From: Terriglobia bacterium
GTDB taxonomy: Bacteria; Acidobacteriota; Terriglobia; Terriglobales; Acidobacteriaceae
Assembly: GCA_020072845.1 (NCBI GenBank)
Contig: JAIQGF010000014.1
Location: 1 to 64,000 of the forward strand
Length of the DNA: 64,000 bases
Reading direction: 5' to 3'
The position numbers and the translations under genes were made by a program. Positions 8,525 to 17,475 of the stretch are shown here, piece by piece; the first letter of the stretch is position 1; each line of letters starts with the position of its first letter. The notes beneath the pieces are model-generated. The model worked only from the letters and a program-made list of their open reading frames with translations. It did no database searches and was not told where the DNA came from.

Positions 8525-9154
8525 TCAGCGGCCGGCGGGGGTGGTGCCGGCCTTCTCCGCAGCGGCCGCGCGGCGGCGGACAAAATCCTCATATGCTTCG
8601 CGGCTTGCAATCTGCTCCAGCAGCTCGCGACGCTGGTCTTCGGACATGTCACACGCCAGGATTTTTCGCCGCTCGCGGCCCACCTGCTCCACCCATTCCC
8701 CGTACTCAGGCCCGAACTGCTGTTCCAGTTCCACGCGCAGCCGGTGCGCCAGGGCGGGGCTGTGCCCGCCGGTGGAGATGGCGATCTGCAAACCTCCCCG
8801 ATGCATCACAGCGGGATAATAAAAATCGCAATGCTCGGGATCGTCCACCACGTTGCACAGCACTCCGCGTTGCTTGCCGGCGCGAAAAACTTCTTCATTG
8901 ACCGCCGGGGAATCGGTGGCGGCAATCACCAGGAACGCGCCCTCCAGGTCGGCAGGAATAAATTCGCGACAGCGCCATGTCAATGCTCCCGCGCGCGCCT
9001 GCTGCTGGACCGAGTCGGCGGCGTGCGGAGCGATCACCGTGACGTGTGCGCCGCAACCGAGAAGTGTGGCCGTTTTGGCCGCGGCAATCTCACCGGCGCC
9101 GACGACAACGCATTTCCTTGATTGCAGCCTGACCATAATGGGAAACAGGTCCAT
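8525..9154 (-). CDS. sirC: Precorrin-2 dehydrogenase for siroheme synthesis
   Basis: A 209-residue NAD-dependent enzyme that oxidises precorrin-2 to sirohydrochlorin. The Rossmann motif KCVVVGAGEIAAAKTATLL sits at residues 13-31, followed by LVIAATDSPAVNEEVF, CNVVDDPEHCDFYYPAV and the ISTGGHSPALAHRLR stretch shared by CysG-N/Met8/SirC proteins. There is no fused methyltransferase domain. It points away from dsrA; the methyltransferase that makes its substrate is at the other end of the dsr operon. Met8 and CysG can also insert iron using a conserved aspartate, but from sequence alone I cannot say whether this one does, and no CbiK/SirB-type chelatase is in the window. Confidence 0.85.
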   Translation of the reverse strand: MDLFPIMVRLQSRKCVVVGAGEIAAAKTATLLGCGAHVTVIAPHAADSVQQQARAGALTWRCREFIPADLEGAFLVIAATDSPAVNEEVFRAGKQRGVLCNVVDDPEHCDFYYPAVMHRGGLQIAISTGGHSPALAHRLRVELEQQFGPEYGEWVEQVGRERRKILACDMSEDQRRELLEQIASREAYEDFVRRRAAAAEKAGTTPAGR

Positions 9155-9264
9155 CTCATCCCTCGGCGCGAATCATCGCGCCGGCACCATGGTACCCGAG
9201 TGAGAGCCGCATCAACAGCGGTATTGACGGTGTTTTGGACCCGACCGCGACCGGCGTGTCGCGC

Positions 9265-9319
9265 GTCACACGCCACTGGTGACGGCGGATTCGCCCTCGC
9301 GTGATGTCGGCGGCATCAC
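9265..9319 (+). promoter_or_regulatory. Inverted repeats upstream of dsrA
   Basis: The 271-base gap between sirC and dsrA contains two inverted repeats: GTCAC-N9-GTGAC at 9265-9283 and GTGATG-TCGGCGG-CATCAC at 9301-9319, the second with perfect six-base arms. Both use the GTGA/TCAC half-site of CRP/FNR-family regulators but with wider spacing than the standard six bases. They end 107 bases before the dsrA start, a sensible place for control of the operon. No clear -35/-10 pair could be assigned. Confidence 0.35.
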
Positions 9320-9425
9320 ATCGGCGTTTGACCTCTATCACAGTATTGCCGCCCGTCCAGGCCTAGGCTCGGCTGTTAGAGGATTTGCGCCCGCACGGAT
9401 CCGGGCGCAGGCAAGGGAGAAGCCA

Positions 9426-10625
9426 ATGGCCGATGCCAAGAACGGAAAGCCGAAGACCGAGTTGCTCGACGAGCTGGAAAAGGGACCCTGGCCCAGCTTC
9501 GTCAAGGAAATCAAGTCTGCCGCCGAAAGCAGCGACAAGGCAGCGGGCCTGCTCCAGCAACTGGAACTCTCCTACAAGGAGAAGAAAGGACACTGGAAGC
9601 ACGGCGGGATGGTCGGCGTGCTGGGCTACGGCGGAGGCGTGATCGGCCGCTACAGCGACCTCCCGGAGAAATTTCCTCAAGTCGCACATTTTCACACCAT
9701 GCGTGTGAACCATCCCGCGGGATGGTTTTACACCAGCGATGCGCTGCGGACGATCTGTGACATCTGGGAGCGGCACGGCTCGGGCCTGACCAACATGCAC
9801 GGCTCCACCGGCGACATCATTCTTCTGGGCACGACCACCGACCAACTCGAGCCCGCGTTCCAGGAACTGGCGCAGAACGGGTTCGATCTCGGCGGGTCCG
9901 GTTCGGCGGTGCGCACCCCCAACTGCTGCGTGGGCATGGCGCGCTGCGAGTGGGCCTGCTTCGACACCATGAAGCTGTGCTACGACGTCACTCAGAACTA
10001 CCAGGACGAAATGCATCGCCCGGCATTCGCGTACAAGTTCAAGTTCAAATTTGCGGGCTGCCCGAACGATTGTGTCGCCTCCATCGCGCGCGCCGATCTT
10101 TCCGTCATCGGGACCTGGAAGGACCAGATCCAGGTGGACGATGCGGAGGTCGCGAAGTACGCCGCCGCGGGCGTGGATATCCAGAAAGAAGTCTGCGACC
10201 ACTGTCCCACGAAAACCATGGGCTGGGACGGCAAGAAACTCGCGATCGACAACCGCGACTGCGTGCACTGCATGCACTGCATCAACGTGCTGCCGAAAGC
10301 GCTGCGGCCCGGCAAAGAGCGCGGCGCGGTGGTGCTGATCGGAGCCAAGGCGCCGATCATGCAGGGCGCGTTGCTTTCCTCCGTGCTCATCCCGTTCGTT
10401 CCCGCCGCCGAGTTGCTGGACACGCTGAAGGAACTGATCAAACGCATTTGGGATTTCTGGGACGAGTACGGCAACAACCGCGAGCGCGTCGGGGAATTGA
10501 TCCAGCGCGTCGGCATGCCGGCGTTTCTTGAAGGCATCGGGCTGGACCCGGTGCCGGAGATGGTGGCGGCGCCGCGCGATAACCCCTACATCTTCTTCGA
10601 GACCAAGAACGGAGGCGCGAAATGA
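9426..10625 (+). CDS. dsrA: Dissimilatory sulfite reductase alpha subunit
   Basis: A 399-residue cytoplasmic subunit of the siroheme enzyme that reduces sulfite to DsrC-bound sulfur. The siroheme/4Fe-4S ligand region is visible as [15 protein letters not shown] (residues 167-181) with [12 protein letters not shown] (211-222), and the ferredoxin insert has [10 protein letters not shown] (257-266) and [12 protein letters not shown] (279-290). Length and motif order match DsrA. ATG 9426 follows AAGGGAGAAGCC; a longer upstream reading lacks support. The stop overlaps the dsrB start (ATGA). dsrD and dsrN further down, and the absence of dsrEFH, favour the reductive rather than the sulfur-oxidising form. 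Confidence 0.97.
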   Translation: MADAKNGKPKTELLDELEKGPWPSFVKEIKSAAESSDKAAGLLQQLELSYKEKKGHWKHGGMVGVLGYGGGVIGRYSDLPEKFPQVAHFHTMRVNHPAGWFYTSDALRTICDIWERHGSGLTNMHGSTGDIILLGTTTDQLEPAFQELAQNGFDLGGSGSAVRTPNCCVGMARCEWACFDTMKLCYDVTQNYQDEMHRPAFAYKFKFKFAGCPNDCVASIARADLSVIGTWKDQIQVDDAEVAKYAAAGVDIQKEVCDHCPTKTMGWDGKKLAIDNRDCVHCMHCINVLPKALRPGKERGAVVLIGAKAPIMQGALLSSVLIPFVPAAELLDTLKELIKRIWDFWDEYGNNRERVGELIQRVGMPAFLEGIGLDPVPEMVAAPRDNPYIFFETKNGGAK

Positions 10626-11707
10626 CGACGGCAGCGAAAACTCCCCGCATCACCGATATTGGTCCGCCGCATTACGAAAAATTCCTGCCGCCGCTGGTGA
10701 AGAAGAACTACGGCCAATGGAAGTATCACGAAGTGCTGGCGCCGGGCGTGCTCTGCCATGTTGCCGAGTCGGGCGACCGGCTCTACACGGTGCGCGCCGC
10801 CACGCCGCGGCTGATGGCGGTGCAGACGCTGCGTAAGTTCGCTGACCTGGCGGACAAGTACTGCGGCGGGCACCTGCGGTTCACCAGCCGCAACAACATC
10901 GAGTTCCTGCTGGAAGACAAGAACAATATCGAGCCGCTGAAAAAAGATCTGGCAGCACTGGGATTTCCGGTAGGCGGGACGGCGAACTCGATCAGCAACG
11001 TGGTCCACACGCAGGGGTGGATCCACTGCCACTCGGCGGCCACCGATGCGTCCGGAATCGTGAAAGCGGTGATGGACGCGCTCTACGACCGCTTCACGCA
11101 CCACGACCTGCCGGCGAAGTTGCGCCTGGCGCTGGCCTGCTGCCTGAACATGTGCGGCGCGGTGCATTGCTCCGACATTGCCATCCTCGGCATCCATACG
11201 GTCCCGCCGAAGATCCAGCACGCCACGCTGCCCAAGGTCTGCGAGGTGCCGACGCTGATCGCATCCTGCCCCACGGGCGCGATCCGGCCGGCGACGTATG
11301 AGGGCAAGCCCTCGGTGGAGTTGATCGAGGAGCAGTGCATGTTCTGCGGCAACTGCTACACCGTGTGCCCGGCGATGCCGATGAACGATCCCGAGCACGA
11401 CGGGCTTTCGATCTGGGTGGGCGGCAAGGTGAGCAACGCGCGCAGCGCGCCCAGGTTCTCGAAACTGGCGGTCCCGTTTCTTCCCAACAATCCGCCGCGC
11501 TGGCCCGAGGTGGTGGATGCGGTGGTGAAGATCGTGGACGTGTACGCCGCGAACGCGCGTAAGTACGAACGTGTCGGCGAGTGGATCGAGCGCGTCGGCT
11601 GGCCGCGGTTCTTCCAGCTCACCGGGTTCGAGTTCACGCGCTACCACATTGACGACTTCAAGCATGCCGGGTTGACCTACGCGCGGTCGGCGCAGATCAA
11701 GTACTGA
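10622..11707 (+). CDS. dsrB: Dissimilatory sulfite reductase beta subunit
   Basis: A 361-residue partner of DsrA in the alpha2beta2 enzyme; DsrB holds the catalytically active siroheme. Visible are the substrate-side basic segment [13 protein letters not shown] (residues 87-99), the cluster/siroheme cysteines in [17 protein letters not shown] (171-187), CPTGAIRP (216-223), and the ferredoxin cysteines [12 protein letters not shown] (239-250). It is translationally coupled to dsrA and is followed 35 bases later by the dsrL-like gene. Confidence 0.97.
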   Translation: MTTAAKTPRITDIGPPHYEKFLPPLVKKNYGQWKYHEVLAPGVLCHVAESGDRLYTVRAATPRLMAVQTLRKFADLADKYCGGHLRFTSRNNIEFLLEDKNNIEPLKKDLAALGFPVGGTANSISNVVHTQGWIHCHSAATDASGIVKAVMDALYDRFTHHDLPAKLRLALACCLNMCGAVHCSDIAILGIHTVPPKIQHATLPKVCEVPTLIASCPTGAIRPATYEGKPSVELIEEQCMFCGNCYTVCPAMPMNDPEHDGLSIWVGGKVSNARSAPRFSKLAVPFLPNNPPRWPEVVDAVVKIVDVYAANARKYERVGEWIERVGWPRFFQLTGFEFTRYHIDDFKHAGLTYARSAQIKY

Positions 11708-11742
11708 CCGGGCGTGAGGCCCGCTGCGGCGGGAATGGGCTC

Positions 11743-12942
11743 ATGGGGCTGTTCAAGGAAGTCAAGAAGCCGGTCATCAAGGGGGGGACAGCGGGCACTG
11801 GCGATATCAGCCCGTTGCGCCCCCGCTTTGTCGAAAGGACGCCGCCTTGCGCCGACCGGTGTCCTCACGGCAACCAGATTCGCGAGGTGCTGGTTGGCAT
11901 CGCGCAGTACCAGGCGTACGGCCGGACGGCGCCGCAGGCGTTCGAACTGGCATGGAGACAAATCGCCGAGCGCCATCCATTTCCCGCGGTCTGCGGCCGA
12001 GTTTGCCAGCATCCTTGCGAGCTGGCGTGCAACCGCAAGGCGAAGGAGGGAGCGGTCGCCATCCACCAGATCGAGCGCTTCCTGGGCGATTATGCGATCG
12101 CGCACGGGTTCAAGCTCACCAAGTTGAATGGCGCATGCGCTGAAAAGGTTGCCGTCGTGGGCGCCGGCCCGGCTGGACTCTCCTGCGCCTACCACATGGC
12201 GCGGCGGGGCTATGCGGTGACGGTGTTCGATGCCGCGCCGCAACCGGGCGGCATGATGCGCTACCGAATGCCGCGCAGCGTGATCCCGGGTGAAGTGCTG
12301 GACGCGGAAATCGGCAACCTGCTCGAGCTCGGCGTCGAGATCAAGTGCGGCACGGCGATCGGCCGAGACGTAACTCTCGCCGACCTGCGCCGCGATCATG
12401 CCGCCGTGTTCTTTGCCGTGGGTTTGCAGAAGCCGTCGCAGCTCGCTCTACAACGCGAGGGCGAAGGCGCTGCCCTCGTGGGGGAACCTCGCACCGAGGC
12501 TCCCGCCGGCCCGTACACGGAAGTAAGCGAATTGGATGCGCGCGTCGCCAATACCATCAGCCCCGCCATTGCCCAGGGACGCGCCGTGGCGGAAGCGATG
12601 CACGCTTTTCTGCGCGGGCGCCAGCCGGAGAGCAAAGCGGCGCCTCCACCCGTGATCAAGCAGGAGCAGATGAAGCTCGAGTGGTACCCGACGGCGGCGC
12701 CGCACGCCGAGGTTCCCGCGGAAATCCAGCTCGGCCTCTCCGAAACCGAGTTGGTGGAAGAAGCCAAGCGCTGCATGTCGTGCGGCATGTGCATGGACTG
12801 CGAAACCTGCTGGATGTACTGCAGCGCCAATTGCTTCGTGAAACTTCCCAAAGGCGAGCATTACAAGATCAAGCTCGAACTCTGCAACGGCTGCAAGAAG
12901 TGCGCGGAAGCATGCCCTTGCGGATACATCGAGCTCAACTGA
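11743..12942 (+). CDS. dsrL: Shortened DsrL-like iron-sulfur flavoprotein lacking the NAD(P)H domain
   Basis: A 399-residue relative of DsrL, which is normally about 650 residues and links NAD(P)H to DsrAB. Present: the N-terminal GltD-type iron-sulfur domain (CADRCPHGNQI at 36-46, CGRVCQHPCELACNR at 84-98), the FAD-binding motif VAVVGAGPAGLS (136-147) with PQPGGMMRYRMP, the late flavin motif NTISPAIAQGRAVAEAM (270-286), and a C-terminal ferredoxin pair (CMSCGMCMDCETC at 344-356, CNGCKKCAEACPCG at 381-394). Missing: the NAD(P)H-binding domain with its own GxGxxA motif, expected after the AVFFAVGLQKPSQ segment at about residue 230; the sequence passes from there to the late flavin motif within about 40 residues. 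The frame is open and edges are clean, so this looks like a real domain loss. The electron donor is then probably not NADPH. Confidence 0.85.
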   Translation: MGLFKEVKKPVIKGGTAGTGDISPLRPRFVERTPPCADRCPHGNQIREVLVGIAQYQAYGRTAPQAFELAWRQIAERHPFPAVCGRVCQHPCELACNRKAKEGAVAIHQIERFLGDYAIAHGFKLTKLNGACAEKVAVVGAGPAGLSCAYHMARRGYAVTVFDAAPQPGGMMRYRMPRSVIPGEVLDAEIGNLLELGVEIKCGTAIGRDVTLADLRRDHAAVFFAVGLQKPSQLALQREGEGAALVGEPRTEAPAGPYTEVSELDARVANTISPAIAQGRAVAEAMHAFLRGRQPESKAAPPPVIKQEQMKLEWYPTAAPHAEVPAEIQLGLSETELVEEAKRCMSCGMCMDCETCWMYCSANCFVKLPKGEHYKIKLELCNGCKKCAEACPCGYIELN

Positions 12943-12958
12943 GAGCGAGGTCAGAACC

Positions 12959-13276
12959 GTGCCGGTATTTGAAATCGAAGGACGGAAATACGAAGTGGAT
13001 GAAGACGGATTCCTGCAGGAGCCTGAACGCTGGAATGAAGACGTGGCCAAGGACTTTGCACAAACAGAAGCGGTCACCGACCTCACCGAGGGGCACTGGA
13101 AGGTGATCAATTACATCCGCAACTACTATGTCCAGTTCGGCATTGCGCCCATGGTGCGGAAGCTCTGCAAGGAGACGGGATACAAGCTCAACGAAATTTA
13201 CCAGCTCTTCCCGTCGGGCCCGGCCAAGGGTGCGTGCAAGCTGGCGGGACTGCCCAAACCAACGGGCTGCGTGTGA
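12959..13276 (+). CDS. dsrC: DsrC sulfur-carrier protein
   Basis: A 105-residue small protein that receives the sulfur atom from DsrAB as a trisulfide and is the substrate of DsrMKJOP. The flexible C-terminal arm has both essential cysteines, Cys93 (GACK) and Cys104 as the second-last residue (TGCV), separated by exactly ten residues, so it is a true DsrC and not a TusE or regulatory homolog. The start is GTG 12959. It lies between dsrL and the RsbRD-N gene with short gaps (16 and 4 bases). Confidence 0.96.
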   Translation: MPVFEIEGRKYEVDEDGFLQEPERWNEDVAKDFAQTEAVTDLTEGHWKVINYIRNYYVQFGIAPMVRKLCKETGYKLNEIYQLFPSGPAKGACKLAGLPKPTGCV

Positions 13277-13280
13277 TGGT

Positions 13281-13727
13281 ATGGCGAGCAGCGATGAACT
13301 TGTGGAGCAGTGGTTCGCGCAAACCCTGGAATCCTATCCGCACCTGGCCTCCCCGTTTCTGGCGTCGGAAAAGGATCCGTTCCGCAACCCCGTGGGCCAC
13401 GCGTTGCGCAGTGGCATGGCGATCCTGCTGCAGGAATTGCTCGGCAACATGGACGCCGCCAACATCGCGCCGGCACTGGACAAAATCGTGCGCCTTCGCG
13501 TGGTGCAGGATTTCACGCCCAGCGAAGCCGTTGGGTTTGTATTCCTGGTGCGCTCTATCCTGCTGGGAACAAATCCGCCAAGGCCGGCCATGATCGAGGC
13601 GCACATCGATCAGCTCGCGCTCATGGCCTTCGACCAGTATATGAAATGCCGCGAGCAGATTGCCGAGGTTCGAGCCAACGAAGCCGGGCGCAGATTGCGA
13701 GTACGGCCGGCGCTTCACCGCAAGTGA
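13281..13727 (+). CDS. RsbRD N-terminal-domain protein in the dsr operon
   Basis: A 148-residue all-helical protein. The sequence DELVEQWFAQTLESYP, EKDPFRNPVGHALRSG and VRLRVVQDFTPSEAVGFVFL is the pattern of the RsbRD N-terminal domain (RsbT co-antagonist type), a globin-like sensory fold. There is no STAS or kinase domain, so the protein is the sensory module alone. ATG 13281 lies four bases after the dsrC stop, and its own stop is ten bases before dsrM. Genes of this kind are found just upstream of dsrM in other sulfite reducers. Role unknown: sensing or assembly of the DsrMKJOP complex is an inference from position. Confidence 0.75.
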   Translation: MASSDELVEQWFAQTLESYPHLASPFLASEKDPFRNPVGHALRSGMAILLQELLGNMDAANIAPALDKIVRLRVVQDFTPSEAVGFVFLVRSILLGTNPPRPAMIEAHIDQLALMAFDQYMKCREQIAEVRANEAGRRLRVRPALHRK

Positions 13728-13737
13728 GGTAGAAGGA

Positions 13738-14748
13738 ATGCAGGCGGTCTATTCATTGGGCGCGGTCGGTGCGGTCATCGTTGCCGCCGCGCTGGCGGGA
13801 CAGGTGATCGGCGGGAATGCATGGATGTCAGCCGTCGCCTACGCCGGCTTTGCCGTCTTCCTCGCCGGCTTCTGCTACCGCGTGGTGCGGTGGGCAGCAG
13901 CGCCCGTACCCTTTCGCATTCCGACCACCTGCGGGCAGCAAAGGTCTCTGCCCTGGATCAAGAGCGCCGCGCTGGAGAACCCCTCAACCACGGGCGGCGT
14001 GCTGGGCCGCATGGCCCTTGAAGTCTTCCTCTTTCGCTCGCTGTTCCGCAACAACCAGACGCGGCTTGATCAGGGGCGCGCGATCTTCACCGAGCAAAAG
14101 TACCTCTGGCTGGCGGCGCTGGCTTTTCACTGGTCGTTACTGACCATTCTCGTTCGCCACCTGCGGCTGCTGGTGGAGCCGGTGCCCGCCGTGCTGCTGC
14201 GAATCGAACGCGTGGACGGATTTTTCCAACTCGGCGCGCCGCCGCTGTATCTCTCGGACCTCGTATTCGCGTGCGCGCTGGCTTACCTGCTGCTGCGCCG
14301 ATTCCAGGACCCGGTGGTCCGCTACATTTCCCAGTTCAGCGACTACTTCGCGCTGCTGGTGTTCATCGGCATCGCCGCATCCGGGATGCTCATGCGCTAC
14401 GTGACCCGCGTGGACGTGGTCGGCGTCAAGCAGTTCGCGCTCGGCCTGGCGGCGTTTCACCCGGTGCGTACGGCGGCGCTGGGTTCGGTGTTCGCGGTCC
14501 ACCTGGCGCTGATCAGCGTACTGGCGGCGTACTTCCCGTTCAGCAAGCTGATGCACATGGGCGGAGTGTTTCTCAGCCCGACGCGCAATCTGGCGAACAA
14601 CAACCGCGCGACGCGGCACATCAATCCGTGGAATTACCCGGTCAAGACCCACAGCTATGCGGAGTGGGAGGAAGAATTCCGGGACAAGTTGAGAGGAGCG
14701 AACCTTCCGCTCGAGGCCGACCATGCCACAAGAGCTTCTGCAGATTGA
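13738..14748 (+). CDS. dsrM: DsrM, membrane cytochrome b subunit of DsrMKJOP
   Basis: A 336-residue integral membrane protein that oxidises menaquinol and passes electrons via two hemes b to DsrK. Hydrophobic helices are visible at residues about 3-25, 32-50, 120-145, 165-195, 215-235 and 260-285. Histidines in ALAFHWSLLTILVRHLR and in AFHPVRT, FAVHLALIS and KLMHMGG are likely heme ligands, the arrangement of the NarI-like fold. ATG 13738 has a good ribosome site (GAGG ... GAAGGA). The C-terminus overlaps dsrK by 26 bases. Confidence 0.92.
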   Translation: MQAVYSLGAVGAVIVAAALAGQVIGGNAWMSAVAYAGFAVFLAGFCYRVVRWAAAPVPFRIPTTCGQQRSLPWIKSAALENPSTTGGVLGRMALEVFLFRSLFRNNQTRLDQGRAIFTEQKYLWLAALAFHWSLLTILVRHLRLLVEPVPAVLLRIERVDGFFQLGAPPLYLSDLVFACALAYLLLRRFQDPVVRYISQFSDYFALLVFIGIAASGMLMRYVTRVDVVGVKQFALGLAAFHPVRTAALGSVFAVHLALISVLAAYFPFSKLMHMGGVFLSPTRNLANNNRATRHINPWNYPVKTHSYAEWEEEFRDKLRGANLPLEADHATRASAD

Positions 14749-16318
14749 GGCGAGGAAGCCGGACGGTGACTGGAAGAACCCTGCGGTTCAGTTCCGCAAG
14801 GGCTTCTTCTGCTATGGCGCCGCGGCCAAGAACGTCCGCTACCTCGGTCTGCCGAACCCGCGTGAGTGGCAGCCCTTCGATGCCGATTGGAAACTTCCGC
14901 CGGACTGGAAACAGATTCTGCTGGCGGGCATGAAGGAGCGGCTGCAAAAGTACCGCTCGTTCCGGCTGTTCATGGACATCTGCGTGCGCTGCGGCGCCTG
15001 TGCCGACAAATGTCATTTCTACCTCGGCTCCAGCGACCCGAAGAACATGCCGGTGGTGCGCGCCGAGCTGATGCGTTCCGTGTACCGCCGGTATTTCACC
15101 CTGACCGGCCGCATCTTCGGCGCGCTCGCGGGCGGGCGCGAGCTGACCGAGGACGTTGTCAAAGAATGGTTCTTCTATTTCTACCAGTGCACCGAATGCC
15201 GCCGCTGTTCTGTGTTCTGCCCTTACGGCATTGATACCGCCGAGATCACCATGATCGGCCGCGAGTTGCTGAACCTGATCGGCTGCAACACCAACTGGGT
15301 GCTGGAACCGGCGGCGAACTGCCTGCGCACCGGCAATCACCTCGGCATCCAGCCGCACGGTTTCAAGGACAGCCTGGAATTCGCCGCCGACGAACTGGAA
15401 GAGATCACCGGCATACGCGTCGAGGTGCCCATCAATCGCAAGGGCGCGGAAATCCTGTTCGTCATGCCCTCGGCCGACTACTTCGCCGAGCCGCATTACT
15501 ACACCCTGCTCGGCTACATGATGCTGCTGCACGAGATCGGGCTGGATTTCACCTTCAGCGCCTTCGCCTCCGAGGGCGGCAACTTCGGGTTGTTCAGCTC
15601 GCACGAGCTGATGAAGCGCCTGAACGCGAAGGTGTACGAAGAAGCCCGGCGCCTGGGCGTGAAGTGGATCCTGGGCGGCGAGTGCGGCCACATGTGGCGC
15701 GTGCTCCACCAGTACATGGACACCATGAACGGCCCCGCCGATTTCCTGGAAGAGCCGGTCTCGCCGATCACGGGAACGAAGTTCGAGAACGCGCGCTCGA
15801 CGCGCATGGTGCACATCTGCGAGTTCTCCGCCGACCTGATCCACCACGGCAAGCTGCGGCTTGATCCGGCGCGCAACGACCGCTGGACCGTGACCTTCCA
15901 CGATTCCTGCAACCCGGCGCGTGCCATGGGCCTGCTGGAGGAGCCGCGCTACATCATCCGCAGCGCCTGCAACCGTTTCCATGAAATGCCGGAAAACACG
16001 ATTCGCGAGCAGACGTTTTGCTGCGGCAGCGGCGCCGGCCTGGGTACGGATGAAAACCTGGAAATGCGCCTGCGCGGCGGTTTCCCGCGCGCCAACGCCG
16101 TCAAGTACGTGAAGGAAAAGCATGGCGTCAACCTGCTGGCCTGCATTTGCGCCATCGACAAGGCGACGCTGCCGACGCTGATGGATTACTGGGTGCCGGG
16201 CGTTCAGGTCGCCGGCGTGCACGAGCTGCTCGGCAACGCGCTGGTCATGCGCGGCGAAAAAGTACGCACCACCGATTTGCGCGGCGAGCCGCTGGCGGCG
16301 GAGGTGATCCATGCGTGA
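14723..16318 (+). CDS. dsrK: DsrK, iron-sulfur catalytic subunit of DsrMKJOP
   Basis: A 531-residue cytoplasmic subunit thought to reduce the DsrC trisulfide. Two 4Fe-4S motifs are present: CVRCGACADKCHFYLG (residues about 87-102) and CTECRRCSVFCPYGID (about 156-171). The CCG-domain residues that carry the noncubane cluster follow: GGECGHMWR, HDSCNPARAMG, FCCGSGAGLG and CICAIDK. It begins inside dsrM and overlaps dsrJ by eight bases, so the three are tightly coupled. Confidence 0.95.
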   Translation: MPQELLQIEARKPDGDWKNPAVQFRKGFFCYGAAAKNVRYLGLPNPREWQPFDADWKLPPDWKQILLAGMKERLQKYRSFRLFMDICVRCGACADKCHFYLGSSDPKNMPVVRAELMRSVYRRYFTLTGRIFGALAGGRELTEDVVKEWFFYFYQCTECRRCSVFCPYGIDTAEITMIGRELLNLIGCNTNWVLEPAANCLRTGNHLGIQPHGFKDSLEFAADELEEITGIRVEVPINRKGAEILFVMPSADYFAEPHYYTLLGYMMLLHEIGLDFTFSAFASEGGNFGLFSSHELMKRLNAKVYEEARRLGVKWILGGECGHMWRVLHQYMDTMNGPADFLEEPVSPITGTKFENARSTRMVHICEFSADLIHHGKLRLDPARNDRWTVTFHDSCNPARAMGLLEEPRYIIRSACNRFHEMPENTIREQTFCCGSGAGLGTDENLEMRLRGGFPRANAVKYVKEKHGVNLLACICAIDKATLPTLMDYWVPGVQVAGVHELLGNALVMRGEKVRTTDLRGEPLAAEVIHA

Positions 16319-16712
16319 CCGTGTCCTGATCGCCGTCGGCCTGCTCCTGTTCGTCTCGCTGGTGACGTACCCCGTGTGGCATGCGGTCTATGCAAGAACC
16401 ACCACGGCAGGGCCGCAACTCAAACTGCCGCAGCAGTCGAAATCCTGCGTGGCGCCCGTGGCCCTCATGCGCGCCTCGCACATGAAGCTGCTCACCGACT
16501 GGCGCGAGGGCGCAGTGCGCGAGCGCCGCTTGGACTACACGTCGTACGACGGCAAGAAATACCGCGTCAATCTCTCCGGCACCTGTCTCGGCGAGTGCCA
16601 CACCAATAAAGGGGAGTTCTGCGATCGCTGCCACACCTACGCTGCCGTTTCAGGCCCGTACTGCTGGGACTGCCATGTGGACCCGGCCTCCGTAGCCCGG
16701 AGGACGCCATGA
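16311..16712 (+). CDS. dsrJ: DsrJ, triheme cytochrome c
   Basis: A 133-residue periplasmic cytochrome held by an uncleaved N-terminal helix (residues 5-27). Three heme attachment sites are seen: CLGECH (92-97, the wider C-x3-CH spacing), CDRCH (104-108) and CWDCH (118-122). Cys46 in SKSCVAP sits at the position of the unusual cysteine heme ligand known from DsrJ of Allochromatium vinosum, and the RASHMKLL segment is conserved. Its role in the complex is not settled in any organism. It overlaps dsrK and dsrO. Confidence 0.93.
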   Translation: MRDRVLIAVGLLLFVSLVTYPVWHAVYARTTTAGPQLKLPQQSKSCVAPVALMRASHMKLLTDWREGAVRERRLDYTSYDGKKYRVNLSGTCLGECHTNKGEFCDRCHTYAAVSGPYCWDCHVDPASVARRTP

Positions 16713-17470
16713 AGATTACGCGCAAGGAGTTTCTGCGGATTGCGGGCTTCTCGGTGGCGGGAGCGGGCGCCGCCAAGGCCGTCCAGGTGATTGGCGCTGC
16801 GGATCGAGGGCCGCAATCTTCGGGTGCGGCAAAACGCTGGGGCATGGTGATCGACTTTCAGAAATGCCGTCCCGGCAACGACTGCGACGACTGCCTGAAT
16901 GCCTGCCGCCTGGCACACAACCTTCCCGAGGTTCCCGAGCGCGACCGGGAAGTGAAGTGGGTGTGGAAGGAGCGCTACGAAAAAGTGTTCCCCTTCCAGC
17001 AAACCGACTACACGCGCCGCGCCTACGAAGGCCACGTCCTCCCGGTGTTGTGCAACCAGTGTGCGGAGCCGGCCTGCGTGCGCGTCTGCCCCACGGCGGC
17101 CACCTGGAAGCGCGAAGACGGAATCGTGATGATGGACTGGCACCGCTGCATCGGTTGCCGCTACTGCATGGCGGCGTGCCCGTATGGATCGCGAAGTTTC
17201 AACTGGTCGGATCCCCGGCCGTACATCCACAACCTGAAATCCGATTTTCCCACGCGCACCAAGGGCGTGGTGGAGAAATGCAATTTCTGCGAGGAGCGCC
17301 TGGCCAACGGCCGCGCGCCCGCTTGCGTTGAGGCCTGCCGGCAGAAAGCCATCGTGTTCGGTGACCTCAATGACGAACAGTCGACCGTGCGCCAACTGTT
17401 GCGCGCCCGCTATGCCGTGCAGCGCATGCCGGAACTGGGCACCGGGCCTTCAGTTTTCTATTTGGTTTGA
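16709..17470 (+). CDS. dsrO: DsrO, periplasmic iron-sulfur subunit
   Basis: A 253-residue protein with four ferredoxin-type cluster sites, expected to relay electrons between DsrJ and DsrP. Cysteine motifs appear in CRPGNDCDDCLNACR (residues 52-66), CNQCAEPACVRVCP, CIGCRYCMAACPYG and CNFCEERLANGRAPACVEAC. The N-terminus MKITRKEFLRIAGFSVAGAG looks like a Tat signal but with R-K instead of the standard twin arginine. The start overlaps the dsrJ stop by four bases. Confidence 0.93.
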   Translation: MKITRKEFLRIAGFSVAGAGAAKAVQVIGAADRGPQSSGAAKRWGMVIDFQKCRPGNDCDDCLNACRLAHNLPEVPERDREVKWVWKERYEKVFPFQQTDYTRRAYEGHVLPVLCNQCAEPACVRVCPTAATWKREDGIVMMDWHRCIGCRYCMAACPYGSRSFNWSDPRPYIHNLKSDFPTRTKGVVEKCNFCEERLANGRAPACVEACRQKAIVFGDLNDEQSTVRQLLRARYAVQRMPELGTGPSVFYLV

Positions 17471-17475
17471 CCGCC

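Noticed and set aside
14642-16312. A 556-codon open frame on the strand opposite dsrK
   Set aside because: It is the mirror of a strongly GC-biased third-codon pattern in dsrK. Its translation is rich in Ala, Arg, His, Gln without any fold motif, while dsrK has complete cluster motifs.
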